64,000 nt of DNA from Lathyrus oleraceus (taxonomy: Eukaryota; Streptophyta; Magnoliopsida; Fabales; Fabaceae). Below, in pieces: positions 1-13,200 of the stretch. The notes beneath the pieces are model-generated. The model was given only the letters and a program-made list of their open reading frames with translations. It did not search any database and was not told the origin of the DNA. Made by a program: the position numbers and the translations under genes. Numbering within the stretch: position 1 is the stretch's first letter; the number at the start of each line of letters is the position of its first letter. The DNA lies in the NCBI RefSeq assembly GCF_024323335.1, contig NC_066580.1, positions 440,157,351-440,221,350 of the forward strand, read 5' to 3'.

Positions 1-1403
1 CTCTTGAATTCTCGTCCAAATCTTCTCAACAATGCCTCATGAACATGAATCAATCACTAGAAAGTGTTCTTGTGTGAAGAAATTTGGAAAAAGTTTGAGA
101 GAAAATTTTTGAGATTTTTGTGATTCTATATCTGAAATGATGATAATGATCAAAAACAGTTATGATTAAGTATATATACTTCCTACTAATCATGTTTAAA
201 ACCAACTTAAGCCTAATGCAAATGTGATTAGTAAGTTGGAAGGTGTTTGTGCAAAAATGAGTTTTTCACTTCATGCACCCCATGCACGTGAACAGTACTC
301 TTTCAAGGCCCAAATCCACTTAAAATGAGTTCATGCAAGGTTTTGAATTGGTTTTGTATGCTCATGATCAACCAAAAAGATGTTATGCAATTTTCTTCCA
401 AAAACTTCACGAGTGAGCACATGCCTATGCAAATGAAATTCATGTCAAGTAATGGTATGCTTGGAAAGTACATGTTATAAGGACAAAAATGCAAAAAGAA
501 CCACTCATTTTGGAGTTTTGGTTAAAAAGTTATGTCCATTTGAACTTTGAAACACACTTTGCCATGATTGGACCATAACTCCTCAACCACACATGAGAAA
601 TTCATGATCTTAGAATTTTTGGAAATGGGAGATAAAGATCTTTAACTTTCATGTTGGACAGAATTTTATTTGAAGCTTTCTTGATGATGTAATCTTGAGT
701 TGAAGTTGGTCCAAAACCTTTCCATTTTTGGAAAGTTCAAATTATAGGTCACTTGCTACTTTGGGAAAGTCTTGATCTGACCTCAAATTCTTCAATGTTG
801 ATGTTTGAAATGTCAAATGAGACTTGTTTGGACATGAATGAGGCATCTCTAACCACTTCCCACCTCCAAATTCACAGTTGACTTTGCAGTTAACTTGCAG
901 TTGACTTGGTCATGCCCTGTGGACTTTGAGCTTTCAACACTTGATGAAATGGCTTCACCATGAAACCCTAGCTTATACAAGCTCAATAAAATCATATGAA
1001 GATCTCCATCTCAATAAAGACCTCATCTCCTTGAAAAACCCTGACTGATAGAACGCAACTGATTAGGGTTGACCAGAGGTCAAAACCCTAATCCCAAGGA
1101 ATCTGATCAGGAATAATGAACCATGATGATGATGATGATGTACCATTTCAACCAAGATAATACTCAACCTCCTTGAGGAACCAAGAAACCCTAATTGAAG
1201 CACAAACCTCAGATGATTAGTGATCAATTTATGAGACCTTCAGGCTTGCATCTCTTAGCCTCTCCATCTTCTGAGAAAGACCTAGGAGGATGACTTGCCT
1301 ATTTCACATGATATGCAAAGATGTAATGCCTAAAGTCCTACAAAATGAAATGCAATATGCTAATCTAGTCCCAAGAGAGGAGGGCAAATTTTGAGGTATT
1401 ACA
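1..1403 (-). repeat. 3' LTR of Ogre-like element B (partial)
   Basis: The right end reads ...ATTACA followed at once by a purine tract on the minus strand, the standard start of a 3' LTR. The left end lies outside the window. The segment aligns by eye with about 39985-41123 of the full LTR at 36778-41123: both share the minus-strand TATA area, the 'heard' blocks around the Catgattggaccataact and cttcaactttcatgttgg words, and the terminal junction. It is also recognisably related to the U3 of element A. No coding sequence is present. Confidence 0.85.
171..178 (-). promoter_or_regulatory. TATA box of LTR B
   Basis: TATATATA on the minus strand, within a longer AT-rich palindrome, about 1.2 kb inside U3. 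The matching position of the other LTR (40130-40137) has the same sequence. Transcription would run leftward, out of the window. Confidence 0.5.
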
Positions 1404-1416
1404 GCTGCCCCTATTC
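1404..1416 (-). other. Polypurine tract of element B
   Basis: The minus strand reads GAATAGGGGCAGC directly before the LTR. The same tract, with small changes, precedes the 3' LTRs of A, C and D (AAATAGGGGCATC, GAATAGGGGCAGC, GAACAGGGGCAAC), marking each as a plus-strand primer site. Confidence 0.8.
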
Positions 1417-3600
1417 AATCCACTGTGAACCTGTCGATATGAATAGCCTCGGCTTTCAAATGATCAGGGTGAAGAGTGATTGAATACCAAGAAAAAACGA
1501 ACAATTTGCGCTCTGATGGGAAATAATTAACAATGCCTGTCAGAATCGGCAAAGAAGCAATCTCAAAAGAAGAATCCGTCTGGTACGGAGAAAGTCGGCC
1601 TGAATACCGAAAAGAAATTTGACCTGGATACCAAAATAAATGGTAACCCAGGGATAACCATGGCCTGAACGCCGCTCGTCAGTCTGAATACTACTTCGGC
1701 CTGGATACCACTTCGGTCTGAATACCACTTCGGTCTGGATACCACTTCGGTCTGGATACCGGAAAACTGGCCTGAATGCCGCAAGCTGCATCGATCTGAA
1801 CTTCGGAAGCTTCTTCGATCTGAGAATCGGAAACTGGTCTGAATACCCTCCTCGGCCTGAACACCGGAAACTAGCCTGAATGCCGCAAGCTGCATCGATC
1901 TGAACTTCGGAAAATCTGTCATGCCTGTCAGCATCGGCAAAAATAAGGGACAGTGATAAATGAGGTGGCACGCGTGCCAATGACCCATGTTGGGGATAAC
2001 AAGCCATGAGCATGATATCCTGTATTCGACCCTAGCAAACGAACCATTCACGCTCAGTTGGGGATTTTTCTCTTTTCACTTTTCCGGAAACCCCAAAACT
2101 TCTCTTGATTTTTTTATTTTTATCTCCATCTTCGCCCGACAGAAACTCCTCCTCCAATATCGCACTACTGGGGGATATTATGGATCTGACATCATGATGA
2201 TAAACTCCTCAGAGTAACATCTTCACCATCTGGCAAAACCAATCCTCGAATAGCAACCACGGCTTGAGACTAGTTTATGCTTGCGATGCTGATGCGTGAT
2301 GATTTTTTTTAGCGTAATGCTCCATAATCATGGAAATGCTACGCAATTAGCTATGCAATATGCTATGCTTATCTACATGATGAATGCATAAAAAGAAAAG
2401 TATCCCCCTCAAGGGATTCTTCTGGGGAGCTCGAGGCATTCTGCTGAGGAACCCACTAACACTCCAACCTCCACCCTGCTGGGGAAGAGCCCTGCTGCTG
2501 GGAAATAGGCCACCCTCACTAGGGATAACCTCCTCTTCACCCGACCCGCCTGGGGATTTTGCTGGGGAAGAAACCACCACCGCACTCTGCGGGGAAAACA
2601 ACAGTCTCTGACTTGCTGGGGGAAAAACTAGCCACGGACACCTCCGCTGGGGAAATAGCAACCTTCAGGCCTGACTGCTGAGGAAATATCGATCTAAAAC
2701 CTGCTGGGGAGATAACCGTCCCGACCCTACTTGGGGAAACAAGGAAAGTCTGGCACAGAACACCCGTCGACTCGTCGAACCCTGGTATTCCACATCTAAA
2801 CCCAGTATCCGCTTTCCACTTTTGAGAGCTCCCCGACCCGTCTGGACTTTTCTGATTCATCACCTTGTATTCTTGACTTCTCCGTACTCTACGGAGATTG
2901 AACTCCCTGGACTCATACAGACTTTCGAGTTCTCAGACCTTGAAGAGTCTTCTTGATTAATCTTCCAGGATCGTCGTCATCCCTCGATGTCTTTCCACCA
3001 TTCTTCAATCCCTTGTCCCTGATTGGACTCCACGGGGATCTTTTGTCAAAAGGCTTCTCATCACACCTGCAAGTGAGTGAAAGTATCGAACAACACCTGC
3101 AAAAGAGATCGTTAGATAAAAACGTGCCCCAGGTATGCCAAAGTTTCAACACCTGGGTCACTCAACCTTTCAGATAAGATTTCAAGTTTTCAATCTTATA
3201 AACATGCATTGGAAGGGACCTATATATCTAAAAAATGCAAATATTCTTTATCAAAATAAACGGATGTTTTTGCAATCAAAGCGGTAATGAAAACAAAAAC
3301 AAAATTATTTGACTGAATATGCATTTTATTGATTGAAAAGGTGTGGCTCAAACTGAGCAATACAAAGGAAGCAATTCCTGAAAAGAGGTAATTGCGCACA
3401 AAAGGAAAATCTATCCTAATGGCAATGTGAAACCGTGACCTCATCGAGTTCCAACTCGGTTACACCCCATATGTCCTCAAGACTCTCCGCGCTTTCTGCC
3501 TTCTGAACAAGACGTTTCCGACTGCTCCGTACCGGGGATTATCCATGTCATATCCAAAGTACAAACGATCATGTTAGACGCAGTTGTTCGTTTCAATCCC
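1417..3600 (-). repeat. 3' UTR of element B with short tandem repeats
   Basis: There is no credible gene here. Between about 1600 and 1915 the plus strand repeats a unit of roughly 17-18 bases with core CACTTCGGTCTG(A/G)ATAC, plus longer variants. From about 2405 to 2740 a CTGCTGGGGAAA-type motif recurs every 25-45 bases. A block near 2310-2345 (GCGTAATGCTCCATA...) has its counterpart at 42778 in C, showing the two 3' UTRs are homologous. Open frames of 100-160 codons on either strand run through the repeats and look fortuitous. Confidence 0.75.
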
Positions 3601-3604
3601 TCTT

Positions 3605-3803
3605 TTGCCTGGACCGCCCTTTCGGGTTTTCAGTCCACCGGGATACCCTTTTTTGCCCAAGCCGCCTTTTCAGGTTTTCGACTTGCCGGGTGTACAGTTT
3701 TTTCCTTTTTATCCCTAATTTTTGCCCGAACCTTTTCCATTTTTTTCGGTTCGCCAGGATGCCCATTTTTGCCTGGACTATTTTATTCTTTTCGCCCAGC
3801 GGG
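3605..3803 (-). other. Post-pol RNA hairpin array of element B
   Basis: Four hairpins lie just downstream of the pol stop. Stems are TGGAC/GTCCA (3610-3614 with 3633-3637), CAAG/CTTG (3658-3661 with 3682-3685), CGAACC/GGTTCG (3727-3732 with 3748-3753) and CTGG/CCAG (3773-3776 with 3796-3799). The first two contain inner hairpins that read CCC-GAAA-GGG and CCT-GAAA-AGG in the sense (minus) strand, both GNRA tetraloops. Homologous arrays follow pol in A, C and D. Confidence 0.55.
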
Positions 3804-3807
3804 TCTC

Positions 3808-4844
3808 TTATACGAAGTATTTTTTAACTGCGTCCGCATTCACAGGGGATGGAAAATCCTCGCCATCCATGGTCGTTAACAATAAGGCTCCTCCAGAGAA
3901 AACCTTCTTGACCACGAATGGACCTTCATAATTGGGTGTCCACTTGCCCCTACAATCGTTTTGAGGAGGAAGGATCCTCTTCAGCACCAGATCTCCTACG
4001 TGATACACACGAGGTCGCACCTTTCGGTTAAAAGCACGCTTCATCCGCTGCTGGTACAACTGCCCATGACAGATGGCTGCCAGCCTCTTTTCCTCAATCA
4101 GGCTCAACTCTTCATACCGAGTTCTTACCCATTCAGCCTCTTGCAACTTCACGTCCATCAGGACTCTCAGCGAAGGAATCTGAACCTCAACTGGTAGCAC
4201 CGCTTCCATCCCATACACGAGCGAGAAAGGTGTTGCCCCAATAGATGTACGCACCGAAGTTAGGTACCCATGCAATGCAAATGGCAACATCTCATGCCAA
4301 TCTTTATAGGTCATGACCATTTTCTGCACAATCTTCTTTATATTCTTATTAGCTGCCTCAACCGCCCCATTCATCTTCGGACGATAAGGAGAAGAATTGT
4401 GATGCTCGATCTTGAATTCCCGGCACAGTTCTGCCATCATCTTGTTATTTAAATTAGAACCATTATCAATAATGATTCTCTCGGGAACCCCATATCTGCA
4501 AATGATGTCTCTCTTGAGGAATCTGGCAACGACCTGCTTCGTCACATTGGCATAAGAGACTGCTTCCACCCACTTGGTGAAGTAATCAATAGCCACTAAT
4601 ATGAACCGGTGCCCATTCGAAGTCGTAGGCTCAATCTTCCCAATCATATCAATGCCCCACATAGCAAACGGCCACGGAGACGATATCAAACTCAACGGAT
4701 TTGGAGGCACGTGCACCTTATCATCATAAATCTGGCATTTATGACACTTCCGCACGAAATTGAAACATTGGGCCTCCATTTTCATCCAATAATATCCGGC
4801 TCTCAACAGCTTCTTCACCATTGCATTTCCACTGGCATGGGTAC
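3808..4844 (-). pseudogene. Element B integrase, C-terminal part, cut off by insertion of A
   Basis: This open stretch of about 340 codons carries the end of the integrase zinc finger (CHKCQ), the catalytic core (WGIDMIG, a DNG in the context IIIDNGSN, and NGAVEAANK with the final Glu), and the C-terminal GPF-type module ending in VKKYFV. It has no start of its own. At 4844 the reading stops at the inner element's terminus, and the rest of the protein resumes at 30464. It matches the integrases of A, C and D in order and spacing, so assignment to the Tat/Ogre lineage is firm. Because the gene is physically split by 25.6 kb it cannot make integrase. Confidence 0.93.
4840..4844. repeat. Target-site duplication, left copy (GGTAC)
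   Basis: The five bases directly left of element A. The right copy at 30459-30463 reads AGTAC, one mismatch. Joining B across this point restores the alignment with the homologous site near 16250-16260 in A. Confidence 0.8.
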
Positions 4845-5027
4845 TGTAGCGGTGTATTCGTCGCTATATGATTTATTGATTAAACCATAAGCAAAGCATA
4901 CAATGAATCGAGTCGCCACCGCACTTTTATTTATCCTAAGGACTGGTTAAAAAGCGAACAAAAACCTAAGAAGTTTTACACGTAGAAAACCAATAAAAGA
5001 TCAGAGAATCTGGGTAAGGGGTAAATT

Positions 5028-5076
5028 ACGCAATGGGAAGGTGTTAGGCACCCATCACGTCCTAGGTACTCCTAGG
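5028..5076 (-). other. U5 double hairpin, 3' LTR copy of A
   Basis: Same sequence as 25213-25261 in the other LTR: a stem-loop with the AAGGTGTTAG loop, then with no spacer a 16-base CCTAGG-TACT-CCTAGG hairpin (5061-5076). See the findings for the covarying versions in D and in the B/C LTR. Confidence 0.6.
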
Positions 5077-8000
5077 GAGCCCTTTTCACACTTGTTGTAT
5101 AAGAAAATGTTTATTTGTTTATGACATATTGTGCAAACATGAATGGGATGATGAGAAAAGAATGTACAAGTTAGTTGTTTTTGTGTTTGAACGGATGAAC
5201 CCGTTGCCTACATACCTTCCATCAAAGGTAAGGATCAAAACGCCGTAGTTCGGCTAAAAGATTTCCAAAAATTTGTGAGTTCATTTTAAAACACAAGCAC
5301 TAAGGCTTTTCATTACCAATGGGAGAAAACTCAACCAACATCAACAATCCGCCATGCGAGGACGGCTTCAACATACTAGTGAGGGGTTAACCCTATAATA
5401 AGCATGGAAGACTTACAATCAACTCACTTAGGATAAGGTAAGATTTACATCAACCACTATGGTAATTAAAACCTACGGCTAATGTATGAAAACATATTAA
5501 CAACGGACAAAGCCAAAACAATTGAATGGGTGAAGTTAATTGATTATGATTATTCACAAAGTATGGTCAAGGTATGATTAAGGTTGATTCAAAGAAGTGT
5601 TATGAAATGTGAAGTTTGAAAAGTCAAGGACTTAAGGTCCAAGTTTCTAATTTGAAAAGAGGTGAGAATGTTTGCACAACAAGTCAAAGTTTTTTGAAAG
5701 CAAAGTGTGAAAAAGTTTAGGACAAAGAGGGTATGGATGATGGAAGGTAAAACTTCTTAGAAAGGTTCACCTCTTGAGATCATATAGAAGATGATTCAAG
5801 TGTGTCCTTAGGAATGAGGCAACAAAGCAAGTAAAATAAAGCAAGGTGATACCAGATGCCATCAATGGTCTTATACCAATCTCACAAACAAAAGCGGATA
5901 TCGGATACCAATAAATGGGTTTACACCAATCTCCTAAAACAAAACAATGATACCGGATGCCATCAATGGTCTTATACCAATCTCACAAAAGCAAAAAGCG
6001 GATATCGGATACCAATAAATGGGTTTACACCAATCTCCTAAAGTAAACAAAACTTGGATGTCGGATGCCAATCTATCTGGACTTATACCAACCTCCAAAG
6101 GATGATCATAGGAATACAAATGCCACATCACAGGGACTTACAATTGCATCCTCTCATACAACAAACAAGAGCAAAGAAGATATGAGTGACCAATGAGGTC
6201 TTACACTCTATCCTTCCATATCATGGGAACAAAAGCCAATCAACATGGACTTACAATTGTCCTCAATGGGCAAACAAACATAGATCACAAGGATATGCAA
6301 TAATGATCATACAAGAATTAACAATCAATAATGATGAATGCACAAAGGCAAGCAAGCATGTACAAATGCGACAATCAATCAAGCAAACAAAGTCATTTAG
6401 CACCCACTATAACCAAACAATTAGGCTCAATCAAAGGGTTTGACTTAAAATTCAACTGGAATAGGGTAGATGGCGCTCTTAACCTTGACATTGAGAGCCA
6501 AGGTGAAGCAGATGAAAGGATATGAGGGGTGTGCCTCATCACTCTTATCTCTGGTCAGAGAGAGTATTGAATATCAGAAGGTGTGGGAGTTCAGAAAGAT
6601 GGAACTCTCTCCACAAGTTAAACTCGATAGATCTTGGGCTTTTACTCACTATGCATCAACACAAGTAGTGTGAGCAAGGTGAGAGACTCACAGAATAGTA
6701 GGAGATAGGCTACATATCTCTTTTGTCTACCAATTGCCTCACATGAGGTTTTTACCTGCTTGGGGACAAAGTTAAGCAATCACAAACATCGCCTCTTAAG
6801 GAGGACTTCAGACAGTTGCCTGGCTAAATAACGAGCCAGGTCTTCCAGACTACATGAAGAAGAAGGTGTTATACCTCAATGCAAATGCTATACAAGCAAA
6901 GCAATGCAAGTTCTCAAAGAACTATTAGCGACTATGGTACCTGAAATCAATCAAATATAATCAGTACCAATCACAAAGTCAAAGACAAGCAAGGTAAAAA
7001 CCAACAGGTAACACAATCAAACATGTGCAAAGCACAAAGCTCAAAGCTCAAATGAGCTAAGCACCCTACAAAACAAACAAGTTAGTTTACAATAGTCAAA
7101 TGAAACAACTCAATCAACTTGCATTAATTCCTTTAAAGCACTTTGCTTCTTAACCTGAAAAGTCAAAGTCAAACTCAAACATGAGAAGTAAGACCACTAG
7201 GACAAGCCTAGGGTCAAAAAGGAGGGAAAATCTTAAAACAGCAAGTGAAACATGATCAAAACCAAGATAATTCAATTAAGAAGAAAGTCTAATTGGTCTC
7301 ATATCAAAACAATACACCAATTTCATTTCATGCACAATTTAGGTCAAAGTAAGCAAGTGTGAACCACATATGAGTAAACAGAATGATTACAATCAAACAA
7401 ATACCAAAACAGCTCAATAAATTCCACAAAAATTCCACTTTAAACAGAACACATTCAATGAGCTGCATATCAAATTTCATAGCATTTGGACAAGTGGAAG
7501 TAGGGGGTATTAAATCAGGAAGTCATGGTATGCAAAACTCAACCTAAACAAGGTCACAAATCATGTGTCAACTTCAATCAAGTGTAAAACAGTGAAAACA
7601 AATGAGAAATGAATGGGACCAAAGCCAAAGTGAAACTAAACATGTCAAGAAACACTCCACCAAATTTCATCTTCATATGATAAGGGATGAGGATTTTACA
7701 AGATATGTAAGTGAACTACTCAAGAAAAACCCTAAAATGACTAAACAGCCAACAAAAATCCCAATCAAATAGGAAATGGATCACTCAAATCCACAAAAAA
7801 TCATGGTGAAAGTAGACATACATATGATATCATATGCAAAAATCCAGGGCAAAAGACATAGCATAGGCATGGAAACAAAATTCATGAACATGGCATAACA
7901 TAGTGTGACACACATTGTCACACTCATGAAGATCACATCATATCTCTCTAACCATGGACTCAAAAATAACAAACTATACATCAAAATCACCAAGAAAGAG

Positions 8001-9130
8001 TCAAGAACATGCCTATAAAATTTCATTCATTTTGGATAATGCATGATTATTTCATGATCAATATGGCAAAACATATGTATAATGCATACATGTCAAAGAT
8101 CACTAGGCCAATTAAAAAATACATCAGGCACAACTTCCATTATCATGCCTAAGAAAAACTAGAGGAAATTTGGAGATCAACACAAAATCCCCATCCAAAT
8201 TGGGTAAAAAATGATTTAGTTATGATTTTTAGAAGTTTGATTAAAATATGAAATAATTATTTAGCATTTAAAATTAATTAACAAGCGCTGAGTGGCAATT
8301 TTGTAATTCCAGCGAGCCAGGGGCAAAACGCCCCGTTTCATTTAATGGAATGGCGTCACGTGATTGGTTGGCCAGGGCGGGAAACAGGAATTCAAACGGA
8401 AAGGCAAGGAAACAAGATCAAACGCGTGCTCTGAAGCGAAAATCACAGTGTTCTTCGCGTTCTTGGCTGAAAATCATCACCATGACCAAATCTCCATGGA
8501 AACGCACAAACCATATATGGTTGGAATCAGCGTTCAACAAGGATCATGGATATACAATCAATTTTGTCCAGAAATCAACATACGAAAAGATACGATCAGA
8601 AATAGTTTTGCTATCCAAACTTTAATTCAAGATTTCTCCATGGATATTGGACGAAAATGCACGATTCAAGCCTCAGATTACTCTATGTTCAAGACACTAC
8701 CTAAACCACATGTTGATTGCAAGAATTAAAGGAGTCGAAATCTCACCTTCTTGATGTGCAGTTGTGGAATCCGCGTGTGTTTGGCCTTGAATCGTGAAAA
8801 CAGATCGTGTATATTGATGTAGGAGATGAATGGTGATGAATGCTCAGCTCAACAATGCTTGGATCAATGAGATTTGCCAACTGCCATGGAAGCTCAAGAT
8901 CTTCAACAGCTGCGAATTTGCATAGTTCTTCCAATTCTTGCTTCAAACAGATCTTCTAAATCACCTGCAGATGAAGATCGAAGCAAGATACAACACAAAG
9001 AGTGAAGAAATTTGATGAATGAGTGAAAAAAGTGTGTGTGCAAATTGTGAGAAATTGAGAGAATTTGTGAGATTTTGGATTTTGATCTGAAAAAATGATT
9101 GTTCCTTCTGCAGTTTCTGTTATGATTAAG

Positions 9131-9139
9131 CATTTATAG
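9131..9139 (-). promoter_or_regulatory. TATA box, 3' LTR copy of A
   Basis: CTATAAATG on the minus strand, at the same LTR offset as 29316-29324. It aligns with the TATATATA of the related B/C LTR. Confidence 0.6.
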
Positions 9140-10272
9140 TTCCTCTTAATCCAGCTGGTAAACATGATTAGCACAAATCAAATTGGATTAGTGAAGGAAG
9201 CTTGTTATGTCATTTGGCCAAAATGCCCTTTCTCACTTAGAACCAATGGAACAGTAATTTTTCTTTTGCAGCACACCATAAATCACATTCGGAAATGGAT
9301 TGAATTGGTTTCATGTGAAAATCCCTTGTATTTTGAAATTTGACTTTTCTTCCCACCAAAAATTAATTAGTTCACTTGAAAAATGGCCTTTTTATGTGAA
9401 GGTTTTTGATGAATTGTGATGATGGATTTGGATAGTACACATCAAATGTGGTTTGCTCAAAAAAGAATCAACCAATTTGGCTTTTCCATTCAAAAGTTAT
9501 GGCACTTTGAAATTCCAAAATTCTTGAAAATGATTTGATCATAACTTGCCAACCATAAATGAGAAATGAGTGTTCTTGGACTTTTTGGAAAGGCAAGATC
9601 AAGCTCTTCAACTTTCATGTTGGACAAATTTTGATTTGAAGCTTGATTCATGATATGATTTTGAGGAGAATGACTTTCCATTTTTGGCAGGTGAAAATTA
9701 CAGGTCATTGCCATTTTGGGAAACTTTTTGTCTGACCTCCAATCCTTCAATGTGGATGTTTGAAATGTTAATTGAAGCTTGTATGGACATGCATGAGACC
9801 TTTCCAACCATCTCACACCTTCCAATTCCTGATTAAATGCACAGTTGACCACGGTTGACTTTCTAGGGTTTTGGTTGACTGAGCCAAGTTCTGATGACTT
9901 TCAAGCCTCTTTCTCTTGAGATCTTGACTCCAAATGATATCACAACTTATATGAATCCTTGATGAATGATCATGGTGCCCAAATTCTCCAAGAATGGCCA
10001 CCATCTATTGCTCAATGACTATTTGACTATTTTGACCTAGTTTGCTTCATCTGCAAGAAACAAGGTTAGATGACAATATTTTTGTACTTTTGGTTAGTAA
10101 ACAAATGAAAAGCAATGATATACAAATGCAATACATGCTTGGTGATCAAGAACCACACTCACAAGATACCCACCCACTAGAAGGCAAGCAAAGGTGCACA
10201 ATGATCCTTGAGGCAATGATTGATATGATATGATATCATGAGGGATCTTAGGGCAAAAATTGGGGTCTTACA

Positions 10273-10285
10273 GATGCCCCTATTT
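10273..10285 (-). other. Polypurine tract of element A
   Basis: Minus strand AAATAGGGGCATC abuts the 3' LTR. It is the plus-strand primer site, conserved with B, C and D. Confidence 0.85.
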
Positions 10286-13200
10286 AAGGTCATTCTAGCC
10301 GGAGAAGTGAAGTTTAGAAATCTTCATCTCGACGCGGTAGAATGGGCTTAAATAACAGTAATGAGACAAATTTTGGTCCGTAAGAGACCTCATGATGCAG
10401 ATGTATGCATGCAAAACACAAACTCTGTGGGGATAATGATTCACACAGAAGAAACGACGATCCGTCGGAGTAATACACTCACCAGGAACAGAGACTCTAA
10501 CAGGACTCTTATTGGGGATAATAAAAGAAAAAGAATGCGTGAGCAGGACACGACTTCGAGTTGGGGAAAACAAAACTGACATAACGTGCGCAAGACACGA
10601 CTCTGATTAGGGGATACTAGAAATCAGACTGGAGACCTTACTGGAGAAGTAAAGGACTCACACTGGGGAAAGAAGCAATTCCAAAGGAAAACACTCCCAT
10701 TGGAAAGGACTTAAGCTGACTCACAAAATGCGTGTACTGGGGATAACACCAATACAACAACACAAATAGCAACACAAACCCGCCGGGGAAACCTAGAAAA
10801 GACTTTCCAGGGGAAACCAAAGGATGAGATGTTACCGGTATAAGGGCAACAAACTCAGGAAGAATGAATATCTAAGACCGGTATAAGGGTGAGAGATATC
10901 AATCAATCCAAACATCTGAGAAAGACCTGAAAAAGGTACATCAACTCAGGCAAATCTGACTCCATAGGGGACCAAGGTCATAATAGGGAGCAGAAAGGAA
11001 GGAACACCAAGGATACCGAGGTATATAATAGGTGACCGACCGAAACGTGAATTGGTATATATGCCAAGACACTCATCATCCTGAAGACAGCTAGAAAAAG
11101 CAGACTCGTTTATAGGATGGATATACAATTCCACAAGGAATATGAATCCTACTCTGCGGTGAAAACAATCAAAAGATTGACCCAAGAGTGCATGAGATAT
11201 ATTATTCATTACCGGCAGACCGTGAATAATATACTCGAAAAGGAAGAGACACCAGAGATACCGTGGTATATAATAGATGACTAACCAAAGACGTGAATTG
11301 GTATATATGCCAAAACACTCATCATCTGAAAGGAGGGCTTAAAAAAGCGAATCGACTTACAGGATGGACGTTCGAATCCACAACATGAAAATGAATCTTA
11401 CTCAACTGGGGACACAAACCCAAAAAGTGCATGAGATACAATATCCATTACCGTCAGAACGTGGATAGAATACTCGCATGAGATATATTATCTATTACCG
11501 GCAGACCGTAGATAATAAACTCGCATGGTAAGAAACACCAGGGATACCGAAGTATATAATAGGTGATCTACCGAAAACGTGGATTGGTATATATGCCAAA
11601 ACACTCGTCATCCAAAACACAAACTGGTTAAAGGATGGGTATTCGATTCTACAAAGAATACGAATCCTGCTCAGCTGGGGAAGATCAACAAAGGATTCCA
11701 ACCAAAGAGTGAAAGGGATATATTATTCATTACCGGCAGACCGTGAACAATATACTCGAAAAGGAAAAGACACCAGAGATACCGAAGTATATAATAGGTG
11801 ACTAACCAAAAAGAGAGACAATCGATATCAAGCATCCGGGTAAACGAAAGACAACTCAAAGGGGATAAATTGCAAGCATCCGACAATTATCCAAACAACA
11901 AATATTCGACTCCACAAAGGAAATAACGAATCTTACTCGACTGGGGAAACACAGAAGGCTTCGACTGAAGAGTGCATAAGATATATTATCCATTACCGTC
12001 AGAACGTGGATAACACACTCGCATGGAAGATTATCCACGACCGGTTACTGGGTTAACAAAGGATAAATCGACCGAAAAGAAAGGCATCGGGATACCAAAA
12101 CTAGGTATATAATGATGACCAATCAAAAGGAGCAACAATCATTACCGAGCAAACGGGTAAATGAAAGGCGATCCGCTGGGAATGAATTGCAAGCATCCGG
12201 CAATTATCCACAGGGGACCAAGGGGATACATTGATAAACAATCAATGATCCGGGGAACAAATCACTAGCAAACGGTGAAAAGACCCACTGGTGACTTCAA
12301 AAAGGGATAACATTGCGAGCATACGGCAATGATCCAGAAGACAACTTGCTGGGGATAAATTGCTAGCAACCGGCAATTATCCACAAGCAAAGGGGGGAAT
12401 ATCAACATCAAATATTGAATGAAGATAACCACAAAGAGTAACCATCATCGGTTAGGATGAACAACAAGGTTAACTCTGTAAAGAGGAGAAATTAGGGTTT
12501 ACAACTACCGAATACGGGGTAGAATACCAAAAGTCTGGCTGAGGAAACAAAAGGCTTACACTACCGACTACTGGGTAGAACCAAAGACTCAGCTGGGATA
12601 AAATTGCAAGCAACCGGCAATTATCCAACTGTGCCACAAGGCACAAACTCCGATGGGGAGAACAAAACAACATGGGATTTATAACTACCGAATACGGGGT
12701 AGAAGATCACAAACTCCACTAGGGATAGGGTGAATGAAGGCCAAATACTGAGCACTTATTCAACTTATACCACAGGGAAACGCAAATTCTGTTGGGGATA
12801 AAAATCACAACAACAGCGAATCCACCATCAGCCAGAACGAACCACAAAGGTTACCTCTGCTAAGGGAAAAAAGATAGGACTTACAACTATCGAATACGGG
12901 GTAGTAGCCATACTCTGGTGGGAATAACCACAAATTAGGGTTTACATCTACCGAATACTGGGTAGAAAGCCAACAACTCCGCGTGGGGGTAGAACGAATC
13001 ACAAATCCGTACGGGAAACAAAATAGGGTTCATAACAAAACCACACACTGCTGGAGAGCAGGTAAATAGGATTTACGACTACCGACTACTGGGTAGAAGA
13101 CCAACAACTCTCGCTTGAGGAACAAAAGGTATATAACCACAAATTCCGCCAAAAAGCAAGGAACATAGGACTTACAACTACCGGTACAAGGGTAGAGGCC

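Larger units (their letters stand above)
4845..10272 (-). repeat. 3' LTR of element A
   Basis: Starts TGTAGCGG and ends CTTACA. It is nearly identical to 25030-30458. Open frames of 60-120 codons within it recur in the other LTR copy but have no recognisable domain, and LTRs of this family are not known to code. The left end carries the structured U5 block described separately. Confidence 0.96.

Noticed and set aside
1680..1920. Regular short repeats considered as a CRISPR array
   Set aside because: Units are contiguous tandem copies without unique spacers, and the context is a plant retrotransposon.
1540..2051. Two overlapping minus-strand ORFs of about 160 codons
   Set aside because: Both run through the 17-18 base tandem repeats of B's 3' UTR, and different frames give the same kind of repetitive text.
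5856..6100. Internal duplications with ACCAATAAATGGG words (also 26041-26290)
   Set aside because: Short degenerate repeats within the LTR of A, with no clear structure or function beyond local duplication.
8350..8729. Overlapping plus-strand ORFs of 91 and 121 codons, repeated at 28535-28914
   Set aside because: They repeat only because the two LTRs are nearly identical; no domain is recognised and the strand is opposite to the element.
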